Of a DNA stretch of 12,604 bases, positions 1 through 6,577 are shown piece by piece. Origin of the DNA: Candidatus Aminicenantes bacterium UBA4085 (GTDB lineage Bacteria > Acidobacteriota > Aminicenantia > Aminicenantales > UBA4085); contig DFYJ01000155.1 in the NCBI GenBank assembly GCA_002383325.1, positions 3,586-16,189 of the forward strand, written 5' to 3'. Every line of letters begins with the position of its first letter. Position 1 is the stretch's first letter. The notes under the pieces were generated by a model. That model saw nothing but the letters and a program-made list of their open reading frames with translations, searched no databases and was not told the origin of the DNA. The translations under genes and the position numbers were made by a program.

Positions 1-1
1 G

Positions 2-2641
2 CGGAATCTCAAGACGGACCAAGAATTCCGTTCGCCCCGCGGGCAGTCGCCCGTGCTGACCGCGGACGGCAAGTATCTCGTCTTCTCCATCCTTCCTCTA
101 AAAGCCGATGTGGATAAGGCCAAGAAGGACAAGAAGAAGCCCGAGGAGCAGCCCAAGAACGGCCTGGGCATCATGAGCCTGGCCACGGGCGAAGTGGCCG
201 CCGTGGAGCGGGTCAAGAGCTTCAAGGTCGCCGAGGACGGAGGCGCCTTCGTCGCCTATCTGCTCGAGCCGCCTCTCAAGAAGGACGATAAGCCAGCCGC
301 CGACCCGGCCAAGAAGGAAGAGGCCAAGCCGGCCGAAGCCAAGACGGAGGGGGATGCCAAGAAGCCCAAGGAGAAAAAGAAGGACCCGGGCAGCGACTTG
401 ATCATCCGCGACCTGGCCACCGGCAAGACGGTGACCGTGGCTGAAGTGGCCGAGTACGTTTGGAACAAGCCGGGCACTTGGCTGACCTACGCCGTCTCGT
501 CCAAAAAGCCCGAGGACGACGGCCTCTTCTCCTGGAAGGCGGCCGACGGCTCCACTCTCGCGCTGCTCAAGGGCCAGGGCCACTACAAGACACCGACCTT
601 CGACGACAAGGGCGGCCGGTTGGCCTTCCTCAGCGATCGCGACGAATACAAGAGCGAGGCCCCGGCCTATAAGCTCTATACTTGGGCCGAAGGGCAGGCC
701 GCGGCCGTCGAAGCCGTCCCGGCGGCCAAGGGGCTGCCCCAGGGCCAGGCGGTGAGCGAGATCGGACGCCTGCAGTTCTCCAAGGATGGGGCGCGGCTCT
801 TCTTCGGCTACGCTGCCGCGCCCAAGGCCGAACCCGAGGACGCGCCGGAGCCGGTCAAAGTGGACCTCTGGAGCTGGAAGGATCTGTCTCTGCAGCCGAT
901 GCAGAAGATCAACGCCGAACAGGAGAAGAAGCGGAGCTATATGGCCATCTTCCACGTCAAGGACGGGAAGCTGGTCGTCCTGGGCGGGCCCGACTTGCCC
1001 AACGTCTCGATCGGCGACGATGCCAAGACGGTGGTCGGCCAAAACGACAAGCCCTACCAGCAACTCGTCTCCTGGGACCAGGGCTACGCCGACGTCTACT
1101 TGGTCGCCCTAGCCGACGGATCGCGCAAGAAGGTTCTGGAAAAGTTCCCCGGATCGGCCCAGCTCTCTCCGGGCGGGCAATACGTCATCTACTATCGTCC
1201 CGACGACCGAAATTGGTATTCCTATCGTCTTCTGGACGGCAGGACTTTCAATCTGACGGCCAAGCTCGGGGTGAACTTCTTCAACGAGGAGGCGGACTCG
1301 CCCAGCGATCCGGGCCCCTACGGAACGGCCGGCCTGACGGAAGGGGACAAGGCCGTCCTCCTTTACGACCAGTACGACATCTGGGAGGTCAGGCCTGACG
1401 GCAGCGGGGCCCGATGCGCCACCCAGGGCGCCGGCCGGCGCGATGGGCTTGTCTTCCGCTACCTGCGGCTCGACCGCGACGAGCGGACCGTTCCGTCCAA
1501 CGCGCCGTTCCTGGTGATGACCACCAACGACAGGACCAAGGCCTCCGGATACTATCGGATGAACCTGGCCGCGGACGCCGAGCCGGTCCGGGTCGTCATG
1601 GAGGACAAGCTGCTGGGCGGGCTGATCAAGGCCAAGAGCGCCCATGTCTACGCCTTCACCAAACAGACCTTCGCCGAATTCCCGGACCTGTGGGCCGGCG
1701 GCTCCGACCTGGCCGGCGCCCGCAAGGTCAGCCGAGCCAATCCCCAGCAGGAAGGGTTTTTCTGGGGCACGGCCGAGCTCATCCGGTACCGCAATGCCGA
1801 CGGCAAGGTCCTGGATGCCGCCCTCTACAAGCCGGAAGGCTTCGACCCGGCCAAGAAGTACCCGTTGATGGTCTACATCTACGAGAAGCTGGCTGACGGC
1901 CTGCACCGTTACTATGCGCCGTCCCCCGGCACCAGCATCAACTTCGCCCGCTACGTCAGCAACGGCTATGTCGTCCTGATGCCCGACATCGTCTACGAGA
2001 CCGGCTATCCCGGATCGAGCGCCCTGAAGTGCGTTCTGCCGGCGGTCCAGAAAATGACCGACATGGGCTTCATCGATCCGGCCCGAATCGGCATCCAGGG
2101 CCACAGCTGGGGCGGCTATCAGATCACTTATCTCATCACCCAGACCAACATCTTCGCCGCCGTGCAGGCCGGCGCCTCGGTCTCCAACATGACCAGCGCT
2201 TACGGCGGCATCCGCTGGGGCTCGGGCATGGTCCGCGAGTTCCAGTACGAGAAGACCCAGAGCCGGATCGGGGCGCCGCTCTTCACACGGGTCCTCCAGT
2301 ACCTGGAGAACTCGCCGGTCTTCTGGGCCGAGCGGGTCCAGACGCCTTACCTCTCGATTCATAACGACGAGGATGACGCGGTGCCGTGGTACCAGGGCAT
2401 CGAGTTTTTCACCGCTCTGCGGCGGCTGGGCAAGGAAGCCTACATGTTCAACTTCAACGGCGAGAAGCACGGCCTGCGCGAGCGGGAGAACCAGAAGTAT
2501 TGGACGGTCTTCCAGGACGAATTCTTCGACCACTATCTGCTGGGCAAGCCGCGGCCGGCTTGGATGGACGAGGGCGTGCCCTACCTGGAGCGGGGCAAGC
2601 GCGACGTCAACGCCCTTTACAAGGGGGCGGAGAAGAAGTAG
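2..2641 (+). CDS. S9 family (prolyl oligopeptidase-like) serine peptidase, 5' partial
   Basis: A serine exopeptidase or oligopeptidase of the S9 family, probably exported to cleave peptides taken from the surroundings; the signal peptide, if any, lies outside the window. The frame is open from base 2, and in-frame residues before the GTG at 53 read as propeller sequence, so that GTG is not the true start and the gene runs off the left edge (about 879 residues visible). Counting from base 2, the first ~600 residues look like an irregular beta-propeller with repeated DGxxLxF/SPGGQYVIYY-type blades. The C-terminal ~250 residues are the alpha/beta-hydrolase domain, with GHSWGGY (nucleophile Ser702), HNDEDDAVP (likely catalytic Asp791) and EKHG (His823), so the triad is complete. 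A Lys/Glu/Ala/Pro-rich stretch at residues 93-129 and a smaller one at 38-52 interrupt the propeller. The family call is firm; substrate and exact subfamily are not known. Confidence 0.9.
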   Translation, partial: RNLKTDQEFRSPRGQSPVLTADGKYLVFSILPLKADVDKAKKDKKKPEEQPKNGLGIMSLATGEVAAVERVKSFKVAEDGGAFVAYLLEPPLKKDDKPAADPAKKEEAKPAEAKTEGDAKKPKEKKKDPGSDLIIRDLATGKTVTVAEVAEYVWNKPGTWLTYAVSSKKPEDDGLFSWKAADGSTLALLKGQGHYKTPTFDDKGGRLAFLSDRDEYKSEAPAYKLYTWAEGQAAAVEAVPAAKGLPQGQAVSEIGRLQFSKDGARLFFGYAAAPKAEPEDAPEPVKVDLWSWKDLSLQPMQKINAEQEKKRSYMAIFHVKDGKLVVLGGPDLPNVSIGDDAKTVVGQNDKPYQQLVSWDQGYADVYLVALADGSRKKVLEKFPGSAQLSPGGQYVIYYRPDDRNWYSYRLLDGRTFNLTAKLGVNFFNEEADSPSDPGPYGTAGLTEGDKAVLLYDQYDIWEVRPDGSGARCATQGAGRRDGLVFRYLRLDRDERTVPSNAPFLVMTTNDRTKASGYYRMNLAADAEPVRVVMEDKLLGGLIKAKSAHVYAFTKQTFAEFPDLWAGGSDLAGARKVSRANPQQEGFFWGTAELIRYRNADGKVLDAALYKPEGFDPAKKYPLMVYIYEKLADGLHRYYAPSPGTSINFARYVSNGYVVLMPDIVYETGYPGSSALKCVLPAVQKMTDMGFIDPARIGIQGHSWGGYQITYLITQTNIFAAVQAGASVSNMTSAYGGIRWGSGMVREFQYEKTQSRIGAPLFTRVLQYLENSPVFWAERVQTPYLSIHNDEDDAVPWYQGIEFFTALRRLGKEAYMFNFNGEKHGLRERENQKYWTVFQDEFFDHYLLGKPRPAWMDEGVPYLERGKRDVNALYKGAEKK

Positions 2642-2656
2642 ACCGGAGCGGGGAGG

Positions 2657-2688
2657 GGCTCCCGGCGGGCTTTTCGCCGCCGGGGGTC
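2657..2688. terminator. GC-rich hairpin after the S9 peptidase gene, possible terminator
   Basis: Sixteen bases after the peptidase stop codon there is a perfect 8-bp inverted repeat, CCCGGCGG (2661-2668) with CCGCCGGG (2677-2684), around an 8-nt loop containing TTTT. Four further outer pairs, two of them G-U, extend it to 2657-2688. No U-run follows, so it is not a classical intrinsic terminator. It may slow or end transcription with help from Rho, or protect the 3' end of the mRNA. Confidence 0.4.
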
Positions 2689-2693
2689 TGTGG

Positions 2694-2699
2694 TATATA
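2694..2699 (+). promoter_or_regulatory. Possible -10 element (TATATA) for the corrinoid protein gene
   Basis: TATATA lies 38 nt before the ATG of the corrinoid gene in an otherwise GC-rich gap, and would put the transcript start near 2706. The hexamer 17 bp upstream (TTTTCG, 2671-2676) is a poor -35 and lies in the loop of the preceding hairpin, so the promoter is tentative. Confidence 0.3.
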
Positions 2700-2724
2700 A
2701 GACCCCGGACTCACGAGAAGCGAC

Positions 2725-2730
2725 AAGGAG
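2725..2730 (+). promoter_or_regulatory. Ribosome binding site deciding the corrinoid protein start
   Basis: AAGGAG sits 7 nt before the ATG at 2738. It fixes the start there rather than at the in-frame GTG at 2690, which lacks such a site and would add 16 residues foreign to the family. Confidence 0.75.
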
Positions 2731-2737
2731 CCAAGCG

Positions 2738-3355
2738 ATGCTGGACAAGATGCAAGACGCCCTGATGGCGGGCCGCAAGGCCGAAGTCGAAGCCCTGGTG
2801 GACCAGGCCGTGGCGGCCGGGATGTCAGCCCGCCAGATCCTCAACGAGGGGCTGATCGTCGGCATGGAGCGGCTGGGCGTCCTGTTCAAGGCCAATGAGG
2901 TCTTCATCCCCGAGGTCCTGGTCGCGGCCCGGGCCATGAACGCCGGACTGACCAAGCTGGAGCCCCTGCTGATCGCGGAGAAGGTCGAGCCCAAAGGGCT
3001 GGTCGTCATCGGCACCGTCAAAGGCGACCTGCACGACATCGGCAAGAACCTGGTGGCCATGATGCTCAAGGGCGCGGGCTACAAGATCGTCGATCTGGGG
3101 GCGGACGTGGCGGCCGAGAAGTTCGTAGCCGCGGCCCGGGAGCACAAGGCCGACGTGATCGCCCTCTCGGCCCTGCTGACCACGACCATGGTCCAGATGA
3201 AGGGAGTTCTGCAGGCCGTCAAGGACGCCGGCCTGAGCACGCCCGTCGTGGTGGGCGGGGCGCCCCTGACCCAGGATTACGCCAATCAGATCGGGGCCGA
3301 CGGCTACGCGCCCGACGCCGCCAGCGCCGTGGACACGGTCTCCCGCCTCAAATAG
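2738..3355 (+). CDS. Methyltransferase cognate corrinoid protein (MtaC/MtbC-like B12-binding protein)
   Basis: A cytoplasmic corrinoid carrier of 205 residues, a normal length for MtaC/MtbC-type proteins. Such proteins take a methyl group from a substrate-specific methyltransferase (methanol, methylamine, glycine betaine or methoxylated aromatics) and pass it to a second methyltransferase. Residues 1-85 form the helical cap (B12-binding 2 type: NEGLIVGMERLG, then FIPEVLVAARAMNAGL). Residues ~88-205 form the Rossmann-like B12 domain. GDLHDIGKNLV carries the DxHxxG motif, with His99 as expected lower axial cobalt ligand. SALLTTTM fits the SxL motif, and VVVGGAP followed by GADGYAPDAASAV fits the GG loop and tail. 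It has its own ribosome site. No MtaB, MttB, MtvB or activating ATPase gene is next to it, so the methyl donor cannot be inferred. Its TAG stop shares its last base with repeat element copy 1. Confidence 0.88.
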   Translation: MLDKMQDALMAGRKAEVEALVDQAVAAGMSARQILNEGLIVGMERLGVLFKANEVFIPEVLVAARAMNAGLTKLEPLLIAEKVEPKGLVVIGTVKGDLHDIGKNLVAMMLKGAGYKIVDLGADVAAEKFVAAAREHKADVIALSALLTTTMVQMKGVLQAVKDAGLSTPVVVGGAPLTQDYANQIGADGYAPDAASAVDTVSRLK

Positions 3356-3479
3356 GGGTCAGGTCTTAAGATTCAAGATTTCTGTCAACAGGCGTTGTCT
3401 GCCTGCCAGCGTTTCTGTCAACAAGAGGAGCCTTCCGGCCGCGAGGGAGCGCGAATCTTGAATCTTAAGACCTGACCCC
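3355..3479. repeat. Inverted-repeat element copy 1 (REP/REPIN- or MITE-like, 125 bp)
   Basis: Perfect 26-bp inverted repeats at 3355-3380 and 3454-3479 enclose a 73-bp core. The outer 23 bp, starting GGGGTCAGGTCTTAAG, are identical to the ends of copy 2 at 7591-7692; the next three positions differ but still pair within this copy. The core has a 12-bp direct repeat, TTTCTGTCAACA, at 3379-3390 and 3412-3423, and has no visible similarity to the copy 2 core. No flanking target duplication and no coding sequence is visible. The first G is also the last base of the corrinoid gene's TAG, and the right end lies 4 bp from the stop codon of the opposing EamA gene, so the element is essentially the whole gap. 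Read as RNA from either strand it would form a long hairpin. It looks non-autonomous and mobilised in trans; that is inference. Confidence 0.88.
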
Positions 3480-3483
3480 GGCT

Positions 3484-4398
3484 TCACAACACCGAGATCA
3501 TGAGGGCTCCGGTGAAGGCCAGGGCTACGGCTAGAACCTTGCGGCCCGTCGGCTTCTCTTTGAGGAAGAGGGCTGCCAATACGAAAATGAAGATCGTGCT
3601 GAGTTGGTTGAGGGATCCGGCCACGGAGGCTGTCGTCAGGCGCATTCCGGCCAACCAGAATCCGTTCGACAGGTAAGTCGCGAAGAACGAGCCCGGTACC
3701 AGCAGGGCCAGAGTCTTGGCCGAGCCTAGCGGGCGCATGAACTCGCGCCGGCGGGGGTGGAAGAGGAGCAGGATGGCCACAGCCGCTCCGCCGCCGACCA
3801 GGCGGATCGTCGTTCCCCAGAGGACCGAGGTCTGAACAAGGAGCGGCTTGACCATGACGATGCCGGCCGCCATCAGGAAGACGCTGGCGACCCCCAACAG
3901 AATGCCCTGGACAAGATCGCGGCGCGGGATCTTGGCATCGCTCTTGCGGCCGCTGATGAGGAGTACGGCCAGCACGATCAGGGCCACCCCGACCAATTGG
4001 AGGAGGTTCATCCTTTCGTCCAGGAAGAGGAATGACAAGCCGATGATGAAGGGGCTGTAGGCGCAGTCGACAATGGCCAGCAACTCCGCCCCGAGCTTGT
4101 TGAGGGAAGCCAAGACGAGCGTGTCGGCGACAGCGATGCCGATGATCCCGCTGGCCAGGAACACGGCGTAGACACGGAAGGGCAGGGCGGGCAGGAGGGA
4201 CCGACCGAGCAGAACCATGGTCGGGACGAGCAGGGCGACGCCCAAGGCGTTCTTGAACAAGTTGAGGGCCAGCGGATGGACATCGCGGCCGACGACGCGG
4301 AAGAGGACCAGGGCGGCGGCCCAGAAGAAGGCGGCGGCGATCGACAGGACCTCGCCCGCGGCCGGAAGCTGCTGGAGCGACTCGAAGAGGCCATTCAT
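3484..4398 (-). CDS. EamA/DMT-superfamily permease (RhaT/YdcZ-like drug/metabolite transporter)
   Basis: An inner-membrane transporter of 304 residues, the usual length for the ten-helix DMT superfamily. Two EamA repeats are visible. The first ends near residue 150 with YSPFIIGLSFLFLDERM followed by a hydrophobic helix. The second ends at the C-terminus with NQLSTIFIFVLAALFLKEKP and a final helix. Acidic/basic residues (DER, KEK) after the fourth helix of each repeat are typical of the fold. A charged stretch, SGRKSDAKIPRRD, separates the halves. The substrate cannot be told from sequence; members export amino acids, metabolites or drugs. The ATG at 4398 is preceded in frame by a stop codon four codons upstream, which leaves little choice of start, and there is no Shine-Dalgarno sequence. 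The gene is divergent from the symporter and convergent with the corrinoid gene. Confidence 0.88.
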   Translation of the reverse strand: MNGLFESLQQLPAAGEVLSIAAAFFWAAALVLFRVVGRDVHPLALNLFKNALGVALLVPTMVLLGRSLLPALPFRVYAVFLASGIIGIAVADTLVLASLNKLGAELLAIVDCAYSPFIIGLSFLFLDERMNLLQLVGVALIVLAVLLISGRKSDAKIPRRDLVQGILLGVASVFLMAAGIVMVKPLLVQTSVLWGTTIRLVGGGAAVAILLLFHPRRREFMRPLGSAKTLALLVPGSFFATYLSNGFWLAGMRLTTASVAGSLNQLSTIFIFVLAALFLKEKPTGRKVLAVALAFTGALMISVL

Positions 4399-4407
4399 GG
4401 AGGATCG

Positions 4408-4413
4408 ATTCTA
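4408..4413 (-). promoter_or_regulatory. Possible -10 element (TAGAAT) for the EamA gene
   Basis: On the minus strand TAGAAT (one mismatch to TATAAT) ends 9 nt before the ATG at 4398, so a transcript would carry a leader of only about 2-3 nt. This agrees with the lack of a Shine-Dalgarno sequence. The -35 position holds a poor match (GTCCCA), so the call is weak. It overlaps the opposite-facing symporter promoter region. Confidence 0.35.
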
Positions 4414-4420
4414 TCATCTT

Positions 4421-4449
4421 TTGACATGGATGGGACGATTTAGTCTAAT
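4421..4449 (+). promoter_or_regulatory. Sigma70-type promoter of the symporter-rlmN unit, predicted leaderless
   Basis: TTGACA (4421-4426, consensus) and TCTAAT (4444-4449, one mismatch to TATAAT) are separated by exactly 17 bp. Six bases, GCCCCC, follow, and the next base is the A of the symporter ATG at 4456, which is where transcription would normally begin. No Shine-Dalgarno sequence precedes that ATG. Together these predict a leaderless transcript. Confidence 0.7.
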
Positions 4450-4455
4450 GCCCCC

Positions 4456-6561
4456 ATGACCATCTTCGGCCTCCACTGGCTGGACTTCGCCATCATCGTC
4501 ATCTACCTGCTGGCTATGCTGGCCATGGGCCGCTGGGCCCAGCGGCGCAACAAGACCCGCGACGACTTCTACCTGGCCGGCCGCAAGCTGGGCAAGTTCA
4601 CCCAGTTCTTCCTCAACTTCGGCGCTTCGACCAACGCCGACCAGGCCGTAGCCCTGACCCGGGAGATCTACCGGACCGGCATCGGAGGCATGTGGATCCA
4701 GTACCTGGTCCTGTTCCTGACGCCTTTCTATTGGTTTTCAACCGCCTTTCTACGGCGCTCCCGATTGACGACCCTGGGCGACTTCTACGCCGAGCGGTTC
4801 CAGAGCAAGCTCCTGGCCGCCGCCTTCGCCGTCTTCACATTGGTGATGGCCTTCATCGGCGGCGGGGTCAGCTATATGGTCGCCGGTAAGACGACCCAGG
4901 CCCTGACGCCCAAGCCCGAAGCCGAGTACAGCCTGGCCGAGCGGGAGAGCGTGGCCCAGTTTCGCGAGTTCCAGGACCTCCGCAAGCAGCTCGGCTCCGG
5001 CTTGACCGACGAGCAGGCGGCCCGCTACCAGGAGCTCAACGACCGCAACACCAAGGGCGAGCTGAAGTCCTTCATCTCCCATACCGACCCGCGCCTCATC
5101 TACATCATCTTCGCGGTCGTGGTCAGCGCCTACACCGTGATGGGCGGATTCATCGCCGCGGCCATGACCGACATCGTCCAAGGCTTCCTAATCGTCGTCT
5201 TCTCCCTGATGCTGATCCCGCTGGGGCTGTCGCGCGTGGGCGGATTCGCCGGCCTGCACGCCAAGGTCCCGGACTTCATGTTCAACCTGTTCGGCTCGGT
5301 GACCACCTCGGAGTACGCCTGGTACACCATCCTGGCCATGATCCTGGCCAATCTCGTCTCGATCATCGCCTCAGCCCCCGGCATGCAGACGGCCGGCTCG
5401 GCCAAGACCGAGAACTCGGCCCGCTTCGGCATGATCATGGGCATGTTCTTCAAGCGCTTCCTGATGATCTTCTGGGCTTTGGCCGGCCTGCTGGCGGTGG
5501 CCCTCTTCGGCGGCCGTCTGCACGACCCCGACCTGATCTGGGGACTAATGACCCGGGAGTTGCTCTTCCCCAGCGCCATCGGGCTGATGATGGTCGGCAT
5601 CCTGGCCGCCAATATGTCGACCCTGAGCGCCAACGCCGTCTCCTACTCGGCCCTCTTCCTGCACAACATCTACCAGCCCATCCTGCCGCGCCAGAGCGAG
5701 CGGCATTACATGTCCGTAGGCAAGATCGTCCTGGCCCTGTCCTTGATCGGGGGAGTGGGGACGGCTATGTTCATCGACAACATCCTGTACCTGTTCCAGT
5801 ACTTCATCTCCCTGCCGGCCATCTTCGGCGCTTCGATCTGGCTGGGCTTCATCTGGAGGAGGCTGACCAAGCCGGCGGTCATCGCTCAGGTCTTCGTCTG
5901 TCTGGCCATCTATGCCGTGGTGCCCAACGTCTTCCAGTCCTGGACCTGGGCTAGGACCAACCCGGCCTTCCTGACCGAGACCCGGCCTCAGGCCGTGATC
6001 ATTACCACGGGGGCACTGTCCGAGGACGTGGCTTCCGGCCGGGCCGACAAGGTCGGGCAATCCATCCGCAAGCCCCACGTCATCGAGCCGGCCGCCGTCT
6101 TCTTCGAGAAGGTGGCCCGGCGCGATCCGGCCGATCCGGCCTCGCCCAAAATCGGCATCGGGCGCTTCAACGCCGAGATCTGGGTGATGAGCTGGCTGGG
6201 GATCGACTTCCGCGGCTGGACCAAGGCCCAGCTCTCGGCGGCCCGCTTCGGCTTCGACGCCCTGTTCCCGTTCCTCCTGCTGTTTCTCATCAGCCTGGTG
6301 ACCAAGCCGGTCCCGAAGAAAGTTTTGGACCGCTTCTTCGGCAAGATCCACACCCCGGTCCAGCCGACGCCGGAGGCGGATGCGCTGGCGGTCGAGGCGG
6401 CGGCCAACGAACCCGAGCGGATCGCCCGGCTCAAGGTCCGGCCGAAATCCTCCTGGGAGATCCTGAAGCCGACCCGGATGGATGTGATCGGGTTCGGCGG
6501 CAGCTGGCTCATGGTCGGAGTCATCATCCTGCTGCTGTGGGTGATGGTCAACATCCGCTGA
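4456..6561 (+). CDS. Sodium:solute symporter (SSS / SLC5-like family)
   Basis: An inner-membrane transporter of 701 residues that should couple sodium entry to solute uptake (sugar, carboxylate, amino acid or similar; not resolvable here). The start fits the family: LDFAIIVIYLLAMLAMG is helix 1, followed by DDFYLAGRKLGKF and FGASTNADQAVAL, typical SSS blocks. About 13-14 hydrophobic segments are visible. NMSTLSANAVSYSALFLHNIY (386-406) corresponds to the Ser/Thr-rich helix that forms the Na2 site in SSS proteins. The protein is longer than the usual 480-550 residues because of two soluble insertions: ~146-210, charged and helical (RESVAQFREFQDLRKQL), and ~495-595 before the penultimate helix. 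A further charged segment at ~615-672 precedes the last helix. It starts at a predicted leaderless ATG and is followed 16 nt later by rlmN, probably on the same mRNA. Confidence 0.9.
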   Translation: MTIFGLHWLDFAIIVIYLLAMLAMGRWAQRRNKTRDDFYLAGRKLGKFTQFFLNFGASTNADQAVALTREIYRTGIGGMWIQYLVLFLTPFYWFSTAFLRRSRLTTLGDFYAERFQSKLLAAAFAVFTLVMAFIGGGVSYMVAGKTTQALTPKPEAEYSLAERESVAQFREFQDLRKQLGSGLTDEQAARYQELNDRNTKGELKSFISHTDPRLIYIIFAVVVSAYTVMGGFIAAAMTDIVQGFLIVVFSLMLIPLGLSRVGGFAGLHAKVPDFMFNLFGSVTTSEYAWYTILAMILANLVSIIASAPGMQTAGSAKTENSARFGMIMGMFFKRFLMIFWALAGLLAVALFGGRLHDPDLIWGLMTRELLFPSAIGLMMVGILAANMSTLSANAVSYSALFLHNIYQPILPRQSERHYMSVGKIVLALSLIGGVGTAMFIDNILYLFQYFISLPAIFGASIWLGFIWRRLTKPAVIAQVFVCLAIYAVVPNVFQSWTWARTNPAFLTETRPQAVIITTGALSEDVASGRADKVGQSIRKPHVIEPAAVFFEKVARRDPADPASPKIGIGRFNAEIWVMSWLGIDFRGWTKAQLSAARFGFDALFPFLLLFLISLVTKPVPKKVLDRFFGKIHTPVQPTPEADALAVEAAANEPERIARLKVRPKSSWEILKPTRMDVIGFGGSWLMVGVIILLLWVMVNIR

Positions 6562-6565
6562 GGCC

Positions 6566-6571
6566 GAGGAG
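6566..6571 (+). promoter_or_regulatory. Ribosome binding site of rlmN
   Basis: GAGGAG ends 6 nt before the GTG at 6578, inside the 16-nt gap after the symporter stop codon. It supports the GTG as the real start; the residues that follow (MADIRDLTLEELKAEL) match usual RlmN N-termini. Confidence 0.75.
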
Positions 6572-6577
6572 ACGGGC

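Noticed and set aside
1109..2533. Long minus-strand open frame of 474 codons inside the S9 peptidase gene
   Set aside because: It is antisense to a gene with a complete catalytic triad, and its translation is Gly/Arg/Leu-rich without any family motif; long antisense frames are expected at this GC content.
2690..2737. GTG at 2690 as start of the corrinoid protein
   Set aside because: The ATG at 2738 has an AAGGAG site 7 nt upstream and begins at the family's normal N-terminus; the extension would overlap the likely promoter.
3379..3423. Minus-strand TTGACA motifs in element copy 1 as promoters
   Set aside because: No acceptable -10 hexamer lies 16-18 bp downstream of either, and no leftward gene starts there.
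3355..3479. CRISPR array or tRNA-like structure
   Set aside because: The repeats are inverted and paired rather than direct and regularly spaced, and no cloverleaf can be drawn.
3359..4417. Minus-strand open frame of 352 codons in another frame of the EamA gene
   Set aside because: It runs through the repeat element and is Pro/Arg/Ser-rich; the frame 3484-4398 gives a textbook ten-helix EamA protein instead.
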